Shown here: positions 1 to 10,643 of the stretch, in pieces
Position numbering within the stretch: the first letter of the stretch is position 1
How the letters are laid out: every line of letters begins with the position of its first letter
The notes under the pieces: model-generated
Database searches by the model: none
The model's input: only the letters and a program-made list of their open reading frames with translations
Told to the model about the DNA's origin: nothing
Source: Macrobrachium rosenbergii
Lineage: Eukaryota > Arthropoda > Malacostraca > Decapoda > Palaemonidae
Direction: 5' to 3'
Assembly: GCF_040412425.1 (NCBI RefSeq)
Contig: NC_089777.1
Location: 34,096,037-34,160,036 of the forward strand
Length of the DNA: 64,000 nucleotides
Translations under genes and position numbers: made by a program

Positions 1-41
1 AAAAACACTTCCTAACCATTTTCAATAGGATAGGATGTGTG

Positions 42-1095
42 TCACCCCTGCCCCAGGATTGTATCTGCGGAAACGTATGGTCCTAGCGAGCAGCAGTTCT
101 CGTATGTCGTCTTCACATCTCTCAGGTAGTGTGAAGCGAACACAGAGTTGCTACGCCAAAATGTGGCACCCAGAATGTTACTGAGTGTCATATTCTTCTG
201 AAAAGCCACTGAAGTTGCAACCGCCCTCACCTCGTGAGCATTGACTTTCAGAAGTTTAAAATCAGTGTCTTGACAGCATAAATGGGCTTCTAATCGTGTT
301 CCTCAGGAAGAACGCCAGTGCATTCTTTGACATAGGTAAGTCCGGTCTCTTCACTGAACACCATAGATTGTCCGAGGGGCCTCGACTTTCCTTCATTTTG
401 TCCAAGTAGACCTTGAGAGCCCTGACAGGGCAAAGGACTCTCTCTGGCTCTTGACCCAGAATCTCAGCCATACCCTTAATTTCAAAGCTCTTGGGCCAAG
501 GGTTAGACGGGTTCTCATTTTTTGCTAAAAAGTAGGACTTAAAGAACAAACTGCGTTATGCCCTTTAAAGCCTATATGCTTACTGAAGGCTTGAAGTTCA
601 CTAACCCTCTTCCCAGTCGCTAGAGCGGTTAGGAAAATAGCCTTTCTGGTAATGTTCCTCAATGTCGCAGAATGGAGAGGCTCAAAGGACTGGACATCAG
701 GAACCGTAACACCACATCTAAGTTCCAAGAAGGAGTCCTTTGCTGAGGCACCTTCGTGGTTTCAAAGACTCTAATAGATCGTGAAGGTCTTTGTTGTTAG
801 TCAGGTCCAGGTTTCTATGCCTAAAAACAGATGATAGCATACTCCTATATCCCTTGATAGTCGGGACTGCTAGTTTGACTTCACTCCTCAGAAACAAGAG
901 GAAGTCGGCTATCTGACTCACAGAGGTCGTAGTAGAGGAAATGCCCTTCTTCCTACACCATCTCCTGAACAGGGTCCACTTCGATTGGTACAAATTACTG
1001 GAAGAGAATCTTCTGGCTCTGGCAATAGCTCTCGCCACTGATCTTGAAAAACCTCTCGCTCTGGCCAGCTTCTCGATAGTCTGAATGGAGTCAGA
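42..1095 (-). pseudogene. DIRS tyrosine recombinase, frameshifted
   Basis: The N-terminal SAM-like domain is visible from about 1095 (LARARGFSRSVARAIARARR; FRRWCRKKGIS; TIKGYRSMLSSVFRH). The catalytic residues are in separate frames: Arg in ATGKRVSELQ (608-606), His-x-x-Arg in NAHEVRAVATS (about 243-232), and Tyr in FASHYLRDV. The set R, HxxR, Y is complete, but frameshifts near 720 and 540 and a stop-containing stretch near 230-280 make it inactive. The stop is at 42. In DIRS elements this enzyme integrates a circular cDNA without target duplication. Confidence 0.82.
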
Positions 1096-1239
1096 CTCAG
1101 AGCGGGGAGGTTTTTGTGGTACCTCTCGAAGTGGGGCTGTCTGAGTAGATCGACTCTCATGGGCAGTGTTCTCGGGAAGTCCACTAAGAAGGACAAGACC
1201 TCTGTGAATCACTCCCTCGAAGGCCAAAACGGGGCGATC

Positions 1240-3158
1240 AACGTCATCCTCGCCCCTTCCGACGATGCAAACTTCCTGATGACTTCTCCGAGGATTTTGA
1301 ACGGGGGAAAGGCATAAACGTCCATCCCCGTCCAATCCCAGAGAAGAGCATCTACTGAGATCGCTGGGATCGAGTACAGGGGAGCAGTAAAGAGGAAGCC
1401 TCTTTGTCTTGGAAGTCGCGAAGAGATCCACCAAGGGACGTCCCCAAAGCCTCCACAGTCCTGACAAACCTCTTGGTGCAGGGTCCACTTGGTCGGCAGC
1501 AGTTGTTGTTGCCGACTTAGAAGATCCGCACGGACGTTCTCCCACACCTGCAACAAACCTCGTGAGGATCGTAATATTCGGGCCTGTGCCCACAGCAGGA
1601 TGTCCTTTGCTAACGCGAACAGGGACCGAGAATGAGTTCCTCCCCTGTTTCTTTAGGTATGCCAGGGCCGTGGTGTTGTCCGAGTTGATCTGGACTAACG
1701 GTTTGTGACTCGTCCCTCGAAGAAAAGTAGGGCCATCTGAATCGCAACCAATTCTTTGAGATTTATGTGCCAGGACACTTGTTCCCCTCTCCAGGTGCCC
1801 GACACTTCTTCCCCCCCTAGTGTTGCTCCCCATCCCGATGTGGATGCGTCGGAAAACAACACTAGGTCAGGGTTCTGAAGGTTGAGAGAAATCCCTTCTG
1901 CCAACTTTGAGGATCGAGCCACCACCTTAGGTGATCCTTCACCTTTGGCGAGATCTTCAGAGAAACTTCCAGATTCTCCTTGTCCTGCCAGTTCTCTGCA
2001 AGGAAGAATTGAAGTGGTCTGTGATGTAGTCTCCCCAGGGAAACAAACTTCTCCAGCGATGAAATGGTCCCCAGCAGACTCATCCATTCCCTCACCGAGC
2101 ATGTTTCTTTCCATCAGGAAGGCTGAAACTTTGTCTAAACACTGTTAGCCGTCTTTCTTGTGACGGAAAAGCTCGAAAAGCCATTGAATCCACCTGAATC
2201 CCCAGATAAACGATGGACTGAGTCGGGGTCAGATGGGACTTTTCGAAATTCACCAGAAGTCCCAGGGACTTCGTCAAATCAACGTCGTGTGAAGGTCCTC
2301 CAGACACCTTGACATCGACGAGGCTCGAATGAGCCAATCGTCCAAATAAAGCGAGACTCTTATCCCTGCAAGGTGAAGCCATCTCGCCACATTCCTCATT
2401 AACACCGTGAAGACCATAGGGGCTGTGCTTGAGCCCAAAGCAGAGAGCCCTGAATTGATATACCTGTCCCCGCAGACAAACCTCAGGTACTTCCTTGATA
2501 GAGGATGTATAGGGACGTGAAAGTAGGCGTCCTGGAGATCCAGAGAAACCATCAAGTCGTCTGGTCTTAAGGCTCCTATAACCGACTGGGACGTCTCCAT
2601 TTTGAACTTTTCTTTCAGAACGAAATGGTTCAACCTGCTGACGTCCAGGACTGGTCTCCATCCCCTGACTGCTTCGGGACCAGAAACAACCTGTTGTAAA
2701 AGCCCGGGATTGTAAATCTGAGACTTGTTCCACAGCTCTCTTCTCGAGCATCTGCTCGAGCAGGTCGAAAAGAATCTGCTGCTTCTCCTGCTGATAGGAG
2801 GGCGACAGATCCTGGGGTTTGTGCACAACGGAGGTAAGACGAGGAATGGGATCTTGTATCCTTTTTTCGATGACTTGAGGGACCAGTTGTCTGTCCCTCT
2901 CTCTCTCTCAGGCTCTTGCAAAAGAAAGAAGCCTGGCTCCAACAGGTGTCTGGAGGTCCACAGAGTCACTTTCTTGACCCTAGGTTTGGAAGGGGCTCTA
3001 CCTCTGGAGAAACCTCTTCCTCGAGAGGACGATCTCGAAGAAGCTCCTCCACGAAAGGGCTTCTGAATCTTGGAAGCCTGCCCAAGGGAAGAAGTCAAAG
3101 GGACTGCTGGACGTCTAGAAGACTGGGCCAGGAGGTCTTGAGTAGCCTTCTCTTGCAA
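1240..3158 (-). pseudogene. DIRS reverse transcriptase and RNase H, frameshifted
   Basis: The RT domain shows VSLDLQDAYFHVPIHP and the catalytic YLDDW at 2348-2334, the form used by DIRS elements. The frame then shifts near 2300, and LVNFEKSHLTPTQSIVYLGI continues the thumb region in another frame. RNase H shows LVLFSDASTSGWGATLGG (catalytic Asp) and, further on, QINSDNTTALAYLKKQG. PLVDLFATS, at about 1430, is the conserved tail seen in DIRS RT-RNase H proteins. An Arg/Ser-rich linker precedes the RT (3100-2980). Confidence 0.82.
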
Positions 3159-3354
3159 AGTGGCGGCATATCCTTGACTAAGGACTGGGGAAAAAGATGG
3201 CTAGACATCGGGGCGAACAGCAACTCTGCCCTCTGTGAAGGAGAGACCGACTTTGCAGTGAAGTTGCAGTATAAGGCTCTCTTCTTTAAAAGCCCTGTAC
3301 AGAAGTGGGCAGCCAGCTCTTCGGAGCCATCACTGACAGCCTTGTCCATGCAAG

Positions 3355-5411
3355 CTAGGACGCTGAGTAAGTCCCCCAGACTAATGGAGTCAGGGCTTCG
3401 AGCCTGCAAGTCCAGGACTCCCAGGCACCAGTCCAGAAAGTTAAAACTTCCATTGTTCTGAAGAGACCTTTCAGATGGTGATCAGTTTCAGACAACGTCC
3501 AGGACACCTTCGCTGATGAAGAAAGGAGAGACCTTCTAGGAGCGTCCACAAGGCTGGCGAAGTCCCCTTGGGAAGAGGAAGGAACTCTCAACCAACATCC
3601 TCTCCCTGTCTCGTACCAAATCCCTGCTTTCCCACTCAATCTTGATGGAGGCAGTGCGAAAGAAGTCTTGTACTGGGCCTTCCTGGAGTCCATCCACTCC
3701 TGAACTTTCTTAAAGGCCCTTTCGTAGAGAGAGACGTTGGCCATCTTCACAAAACCTGAAGTCTTCTGTGACTTTAATGAGGTTAACTGCGAAGGAGGAG
3801 GGCGAGGAGCAGAGGGTTGAAACTTGTCCCCAAACAAGTCCTTCAGCAAACGTGTTAAGACCTGGTAGTCGGAAGAAGCTGATGAAGTAGAGGACTGTTC
3901 CTCAACTGCAGGTTCCAATGCACTGACAGCTCCCCTTCTTCAACAGGAGCAACCAAAGAGATTGGAGAAACTCCGGAGGTCTAAGCCCTTGCAGTCCAAC
4001 ATTAAAAAAGGGACTTCTGCTTGGAAGAAGTCCGAGAGGGGTCCCAATGCGAAAAAATCTCGGCAAGAAGCGTCTTGACGAGCGTCCTGGCCAAAGTCGA
4101 GCAGCAAGGGGGAGCGTCATGCTTAGCAGCATGAGAAGCGTCATGGCGAGAAAAAGCAGAGCGCCAGAGGCGAGGGCATCAAGCCTAGCAGTATGGAAAG
4201 CGCGTCAGCAGAGGAATTGGCGATCCCTGCTGAGACCAGTAAAGCGCTGAGCCAAAGGACTTCTAGAGGCGACGAAGCATGAGAAGAAGACTTAACGCGG
4301 AGAAGGAGAAGGGGACGGTTTGGACCTCTTGATCGGCAGTCAGAATCCTTCTGACGACAACACAGATCTGTCTCCTTCTGGGCCATTAACGAAGCCAACT
4401 GCCGCTGCATGTCTAGCAAAGCTTCCGAGTAGGAGAAGTCTCCTTCTCAGGAGAAGATATGATAATGATTCTGTGAGAAGACGAGGGGTGAGGGGACGCC
4501 TTCTTCCTTCTCACAGGGGAAGCAACAGCTCTCTCCCTGGTGCGACCGGAGCGCTCAAAAGCGTCATCGTCCAATGACGTCCTGGTCCTCTTCTGCGGCG
4601 GGAGGGTGTCAAAACTCTCTGGAGAAGAGCGAAGAGCGCCACGAGAAAAGGGACGTGAAGCGTCCCCTTCTCTGAAGCTTCTCTTCAAAGGTTGAGAGAC
4701 CTTCCGAGAGCTCCACCCTGACGCGGGGAGGAAGATTCGGGAGACGAAAGCAATCCTTAAGATTAATGCCCGTGCACGATCCTTGGCAGTCTGGGAAGCG
4801 TCAACAGGACCTGCCGAAGGGACGCCAGATCGATGGGGGGTCCGCGTAACCCTCTTGCGGCTTTCGACTTGCCCACTCCCTGAGTCCTGGGAGTCCGGCA
4901 GAGGTACAGGCCTAGAGGCATTATACGGCCGATCTGATGCCCCCTCCACAACACTAAGGGCACAAACACTATCACTGCACTTCACAGCACTTTGAAGAGC
5001 GAGCATTTTAGCTTCCAGGTTACGAATGGAAGACATAATAACAGACAGGGCATCTCCTAATCCGCAGACACAACCTCAGGGCCCGAGGGCAACACCACAG
5101 GGTTAGGAATAGCTATGTCTACAGGAGGGTTAGCAGGTGAAAAACACTACCCTGACTCCTACTCACTGATACACTCCTGGAGGAAGACCTCCTGATCCTA
5201 TCACGCTCTAACTTCCTCACATAGGAATCATAAGTCCTCCAACTAGCATCAGGCAAAGACTCACACTCCTTGCATCGATCATTAAACAAACAAACATGCC
5301 CCTGACACACCTCGAGCATACAGTGTGAGTATCTACCAAAACTTTCGGTAGCCTCACCTTACAGTCTTGCACACACAAAACTCTATAACTAGCAGAACTA
5401 GATTCAGACAT
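3355..5411 (-). pseudogene. DIRS gag-like ORF, frameshifted
   Basis: Starts with ATG at 5411 (MSESSSASYRVL). It has a Cys/His cluster near the N-terminus (CVQDCK, then CSRC, then after a frameshift HVCLFNDRCKEC at about 5300-5265), a Ser/Arg-rich middle, and a C-terminal part from 3918 (LTRLLKDLFGDKFQPSAPRP) typical of DIRS ORF1. At least two frame changes separate these parts, so it is a pseudogene. Function in the family: nucleocapsid-like RNA binding. Confidence 0.65.
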
Positions 5412-5770
5412 CTTAATCCAAGCAAAAAACAAAGCAAGATCCAAAACAGTCCACAATAGCGTATGCCTAGCCACAAGTCCAAGTCAAAAAACCAAAAAAA
5501 ACAAATACTTAAGTGACAACCAAGTTTATGAAATCCAAAAACGGAGGTACTGAAAACAGGTGTTGACAGTACCGGCGACAGAGAAAATCTGAATAGAAAA
5601 TGGGAATGGTTCCTGATACCTCCCTCCCAGCGGCGGAAATGGGTACTAACCACCTGATCTCCCCTCCGTGTGTCGTAAGTTTTGAAATTCTGTCGGACTA
5701 TCAGAGAATACAGCTATATATATATCTGACAGGTAAGTCTTATGAACAAACCCAGGTTTCCTGCTGGCAT

Positions 5771-6422
5771 TGTAAGGGACCGCATTGCTATCCTACGGGC
5801 ATGTGTGGGTGAATCATCCAACAGACAAAAACAAGACGAAGCATCCCGCTTTCTCTCTCTCCCCCTCCCGTGCATCAGCTGGAGGGGACTGCTCGAAGGA
5901 ACACAACTTCTACCGTACAACATTTCTGTCTGTTTCTCTCTAACAATGTTGTCTCGATTTATCTACAATCACCACTACTTGCATTGCCATGCAAGCATTC
6001 CAATCATGTACTCATAATGTTCCACCGAATCTTCTGTGCCAAACTGTATGTATGTTTCTGTTTGTGAAGACGCCAAACGTCTCGTCATTTCACATTTATT
6101 ATGCTACTGCATTGTATTCATTAATCTGTCTCAAATCTCATGCAAATGTCCATATGTGGAATTTCCTGGCCTTTCCATTGATACTGTATATGTTTTATCA
6201 TTGTACGTTTAATATGTCTATCACAATCGCCATCTGTTTGTCTGTCCACAAGCACAGATGTCCGAAACATAATCTCTGTTTTGCCCTGTCAGTGCGTAGA
6301 AACTACTTTGCAGCCTGCACCAGCCAATAACAACTTCAAAGATTCTGTACATTTACTCAGTGAGGAACAACCAATAAACTAGACAACACCCAGCCAGTAT
6401 GTCACTCAATACCTTCCTTACA
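5771..6422 (+). mobile_element. LTR 1 of tandem short LTR element (full-length form, 652 bp)
   Basis: Starts TGTAAGGGACC and ends CCTTCCTTACA, a TG...CA LTR with short inverted ends. It is followed at once by ctggtgaccccggagtgac, a primer-binding-site-like sequence also present after LTR 2. Homologous LTRs lie at 6816, 7588 and, inverted, at 8274. Confidence 0.75.
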
Positions 6423-6815
6423 CTGGTGACCCCGGAGTGACCCGAAGGAGCCAATGGTAGATGTCTGACCCACGATGACACCCTGCTGTGTTGAACCCTC
6501 CGCCACCTCCCCGACTCAAAAGTTCCCAAAATTCCCGAGCTCTCAGTATATGTCCGACCTCCGAGGTGACCCACCCCACCACAGGAACCATGGACGCCTC
6601 CAGGCAGCCTGTCGTGCCCCAAACTCGACCGGATGACTTGACCAACGAAGGACCAGCCAACGTCATCCTTCACACAGCTGCCGTCCTCCTAGAGTTCCTG
6701 CTGGCCGGTGCTGCCCTTCAGCCTCCTGCCCAAATCCCAAGCCCTTCGTGCCCATTCCAATTGTCAGTAAAACAATTTCTGCATTGGGGCCTTGTGGGGT
6801 GTGTGTGTGTGTGTT
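6423..6815 (+). mobile_element. Internal region 1 of the short LTR element
   Basis: About 393 bp between LTR 1 and LTR 2. It has a primer-binding-site-like start, a Pro-rich frame (PTTGTMDASRQP, VLLEFLLAGAALQPP) and a G/T-rich tract before the next LTR in the polypurine-tract position. No protease, RT or integrase, so the element is non-autonomous (TRIM-like). The short frame could be a remnant gag; I see no gag motif that proves it. Confidence 0.65.
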
Positions 6816-7187
6816 TGTAAGGGACCGTATTGCGATCCTACGGGCACGTGTGGGTGAATCATCCAACAGACAAAAACATTGTGTTCATTAATCTGTCTCG
6901 AATCTCATGCAAATGTCCATACGTGGAATTTCCTGGCCTTTCCATTGATAGCCTATATGTTTTATCACTGTACGTTTATTATGTCTCTCACAATCGCCAT
7001 CTGTTTGGCTGTCCACAAGAACAGATGTCCGAAACATAATCTCTGTTTTGTCCTGTCTGTGTGTAGAAATTACTTTGCAGCTTGCAAGTTGTTAACAACA
7101 TTGGAGATTCTGTAAATTTATTTAGTAAGGAACCACCAATAAACTAGACAACACCCAGCCAGTATGTCACTCAATACCTTCCTTACA
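6816..7187 (+). mobile_element. LTR 2 (short form, 372 bp)
   Basis: TGTAAGGGACC to CTTACA. Same ends as LTR 1 but lacks an internal block of about 280 bp, the part of LTR 1 between CAGACAAAAAC and CATTGTATTCATT. It is shared by the internal units on either side. Confidence 0.75.
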
Positions 7188-7587
7188 CTGGTGACCCCGG
7201 AGTGACCCAAAGGAGCCAATGGTAGATGTCTGACCCATGATGACGACCCACGCGCCAACGAACCCTCCGCCGCCTCCCCGACTCGAAGTTCCCGCCATTC
7301 CCGAGCTCTCAGTATATGTCCGACCCTCCGAGATGACCCATCCCACCACAGGAACCATGGACGCCTCCTCCAGGCAGCCTGCCGTCGCCCCCAAACTCGT
7401 ACTGGATGACTTGACCAACGAAGGACCAGCCGACGTCATCCTTCACCCTGCTGCCGTCCTCCTAGAGTTCCTGCTGGCCGGTGCTGCCCTTCAGCCTCCT
7501 GCCCAAATCCCAAGCCCTTCGCGCCCATTCCAATGGTCAGTAAAACGATTTCTGCATTGGGGCCTTGCAGGGGTGGGGGTGGGGGTT
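7188..7587 (+). mobile_element. Internal region 2 of the short LTR element
   Basis: Second copy of the internal region, very similar to 6423-6815. It has the same primer-binding-site-like start and the same frame (PTTGTMDASSRQP, VLLEFLLAGAALQPP). It ends in a clear G-rich tract (ggggtgggggtgggggt) directly before LTR 3. Confidence 0.65.
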
Positions 7588-7961
7588 TGTAAGGGACCTC
7601 ATTGTGATCCTACGGGCACGTGTGGGTGAATCATCCAACAGACAAAAACATTGTATTCATTAATCTGTCTCGAATCTCATGCAAATGTCCATATGTGGAA
7701 CTTCCTGGCCTTTCCATTGATAGCCTATATGTTTTATCATTGTACGTTTATTATGTCTCTCACAATCGCCATCTGTTTGTCTGTCCACAAGAACAGATGT
7801 CCGAAACATAATCTCTGTTTTGTCCTGTCTGTGTGTAGAAATTACTTTGCAGCTTGCACCAGCCAATAACAACATTGGAGATTCTGTAAATTTATTTAGT
7901 AAGGAACCACCAATAAACTAGACAACACCCAGCCAGTATGTCACTCAATACCTTCCTTACA
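7588..7961 (+). mobile_element. LTR 3 (short form, 374 bp)
   Basis: Same structure and same internal deletion as LTR 2. No internal region follows, so this is the right end of the tandem array. I could not find a convincing target-site duplication around 5771-7961. Confidence 0.75.
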
Positions 7962-8104
7962 GGATCTCTCCATCATTACTATATATACTGGGAACTCACT
8001 GACAGGAAAGTATGGTTTGCTCCAACAATGATGGTCTCAGGTGCAAAAAACACGAGATAACCTAGCACTCAAAATGATATGCGGTTCATGGGTTTCCCTT
8101 GAAA

Positions 8105-9000
8105 TTAAATAGGCAATCTAAAGTATTATTGACAGTAAGGCTCAAGAGCTAAGTTTGACTAGAAAGTATTAATTTTAGTAATACTAATAGCAATACTTTA
8201 AGTATTACAGTAAGCCTCAACAGTTAGCCTAAGTTAGGTTATAAAGTATTATTAAAAGTATATCTCAACAGCTTGTAAGGACGGGATGGAGAGACATACT
8301 GGCCGGGTGTTGACTAGTTTGTTGGTGATTCCTTACTGAATTGAATCTTTGAAGATGTTATTGGCCTGTGCAAGCCGCAAAGTAGCGCCTACACACAGAC
8401 AGAGCAAAACAGAGGTAATGTTTCGGACATCTGTGTTTGTCAGCAGACAAACAGATGACAATTGTGAGAGACATAATAAATGTACAGTGATAAAACATAT
8501 ATCAATGGAAAGGTCAGGAAATTCTACATATGGCCAATTGCATGAGATTCGAGACAGATTAATGAATACAATGCAGTAGCATAATATATGTGAAATGGCG
8601 AGACGTTTGGCGTCTTCACAAACAGAAACATACATACAGTTTGATACAGAAGATTCGGTGGAACAATATGAGGACATGATTATAATGCTTGCATGGCAAT
8701 GCAAGTAGTGGTGATTGTACATAAATCGAGACAACAATGGTTAGGGAGAAACAGACGGAAATATTGTACGGTAGAAGTTGCGTCCCTTGAGTGAGAGAAA
8801 ATGGGATGCTCTTGTTTCTCTCTTTGTCCCCTCCGATGGTTGGCAAACGTGTGCTCGAAAGAGACCGCGATTGATGCAACGGGTCTCTTACAGCAAAGGC
8901 TATAAAATATTGACAGTATGCCTTAAGAGCTAAGGATATAAAATACTATTGAAACTAAGCCTCATTAGCTAAGTTAGGCTATAAAGTATTACAGTAAGCC
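8105..9000 (+). repeat. Degenerate AT-rich minisatellite, split by a solo LTR
   Basis: Repeated units of roughly 55-60 bp containing taaagtattattgacagtaa and gcctcaacagctaagttagg occur before 8273 and again after 8893. The solo LTR inserted inside the array. Confidence 0.55.
8274..8892 (-). mobile_element. Inverted solo LTR of the same family
   Basis: The reverse complement of this 619-bp block matches LTR 1, including the block missing from LTR 2 and LTR 3. It starts TGTAAGGACGG and ends TCTTACA on the plus strand. No internal sequence flanks it, so it is a solo LTR. Confidence 0.7.
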
Positions 9001-9150
9001 CCCGTATTTGCAGTCTCACTATTGGCGGACTCACCTATTCACGGATTTCTCTGTGGAACGTATCTACCCATTATTCATGGGAGATTCGGCCATTCGCGGT
9101 ACTTGTCACTGAGAAATATTCACTAATTACGGTAATTCTATATATTGGCT
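8994..9150 (+). mobile_element. Possible pogo/Tigger-like DNA transposon end
   Basis: After TA, the sequence cagtaagcccccgtatttgc resembles the CAGT... ends of pogo/Tigger elements. It is followed by cggactcacctattcacgg and attcgcggtacttgtc-type motifs. No matching right end is seen, so it is a fragment at most. Confidence 0.3.
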
Positions 9151-9526
9151 CCACACCTGTTTTTACCTTTTCAACTGATTTTTTCTTCATTTTTATGGGT
9201 TTTGATACTGGTGGTGCATCTGTTTGTTGTCGGCCAAATGGAATGTCCCTTTGCCGTGTTTAGTACTGGCCGGGGTTGGTATCCATATATTGTTAAGTTA
9301 TTGCACTTACCAGACGGGATACGAACCGTTCGAAACAGATGCACCCGTGCCCTGTCTTGTGAAGACAGCGTATGGAAACCCCTTGCTGGATGGAATTCAT
9401 CAGGGTTAATTACAGGTTAATTAGACTCGAGCGCCAAAAATGAAAGGTAAATTCATAATTAGCAACCAGAAAACTGTAGAAAAAGTCAAGTTATCGCGCC
9501 ATCGGTGACGTGGAGCTACCATCCTT

Positions 9527-10043
9527 GGTAATTCTAAGCCGGCTGTCCGCGGTGAGTTAGACTATGGCAATTGACATTTTTCTATGTTATATATTTTACT
9601 TGCTTTACAAGAATTTAAAGTAATATTTTGTCGGCTGGCTGTAACTGAACTGTAATTAACCTTTGAAGACTACACGACTTGAATTACCTAACGCGGGGTA
9701 GGTCTAAGCTGGCATCCCGCCAAGCCCACCACCCCCGCCATAGCTAATACTAGGAAAATTGTCAACCAGTAAACGCCCCAAAACCCGGCACGTTGGGTTG
9801 GCATTTTTATGGGTGTTTACTGGTTACAATTTTGCCTTATTAGCTATGGAGGGGGCAGGGGGCTTTGAATGCCGGCTTGATCTACCTGTCGGTAGTGTAG
9901 TCTTCAAATGTCGATTACAGTTTAGTTACAGCTGGCCGACAAAATATGACTTTAAATTCTTGTAAAGCAAGTAAAATTTTTTCACAAGAAAACGTCAATT
10001 GCCATAGTCTAGCTCACCGCGGACAGCTGGCTTAGAATTACCC
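9527..10043. mobile_element. Foldback element with arms of about 240 bp
   Basis: Starts ggtaattctaagccggctgt and ends with the complement (acagctggcttagaattacc). The arms pair along almost the whole length, with mismatches, and leave a loop of about 30 bp near 9782-9810. No transposase frame. Confidence 0.75.
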
Positions 10044-10643
10044 TGGTTTATACTGAGGACTATTATTGGCAAAAAATGAAGAACTACTATTCAGATTAAG
10101 TAGGTATTATAGAATGATAAGATGAAACGAATTTCCGACACCTATAAATGCATGTCAACATGAAATCAATGGAAAAACAACGGGAAAACTGGAAATATTA
10201 ATCAAAATTGAGTAGACTTTGCTAAAAAATTCCAGTAGGCCTATTAGCCTACCATAATGCCACTGCAACCCCCCCAAAAGACAGCCAAAGTAAGTTAATT
10301 AAACAAGCGAAATTCTATATAACTTACTTTGAAACACCGGAGTAAGCGTGGACACCAAACAGGACAAAGACCGTTATTGTTATTTGGAACAATTTCACAA
10401 AATACAATTCAACTTCACGCGTCTTTGCGATCACTGGATTCGCGCCAACAAATGTCGGACTCGACTAACAGCAAGACATAACAATAAACAAAAGCACTAA
10501 GCATAGCGTAAGCTGACAGTGTATTTCTTTACGAATTTTCAACTTTCATTACAGAGACTACTTCTTACTCTCCGTCTGCTTTCTTAATTAAAATAGCAGT
10601 TACTCCTTTCAAATTATGTACTTCTAAACAACTGTCAGTACAA

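Larger units (their letters stand above)
1..5744 (-). mobile_element. DIRS1-like tyrosine-recombinase retrotransposon, decayed, truncated by window edge
   Basis: Reading the minus strand, the order is terminal sequence (about 5744-5500, ending at ctgacaggtaagtc), gag, RT, RNase H, tyrosine recombinase. This order and the lack of LTRs, an integrase and a protease define the DIRS1 group, known to be widespread in decapods. Several frameshifts break the ORFs. The 3' terminal region beyond the recombinase stop (below position 42) is outside the window. Confidence 0.85.

Noticed and set aside
6488..7629. Pro-rich frames of about 110-130 codons as host genes
   Set aside because: They lie between LTR copies, are duplicated with them, and run into the next LTR, so they belong to the repeat.
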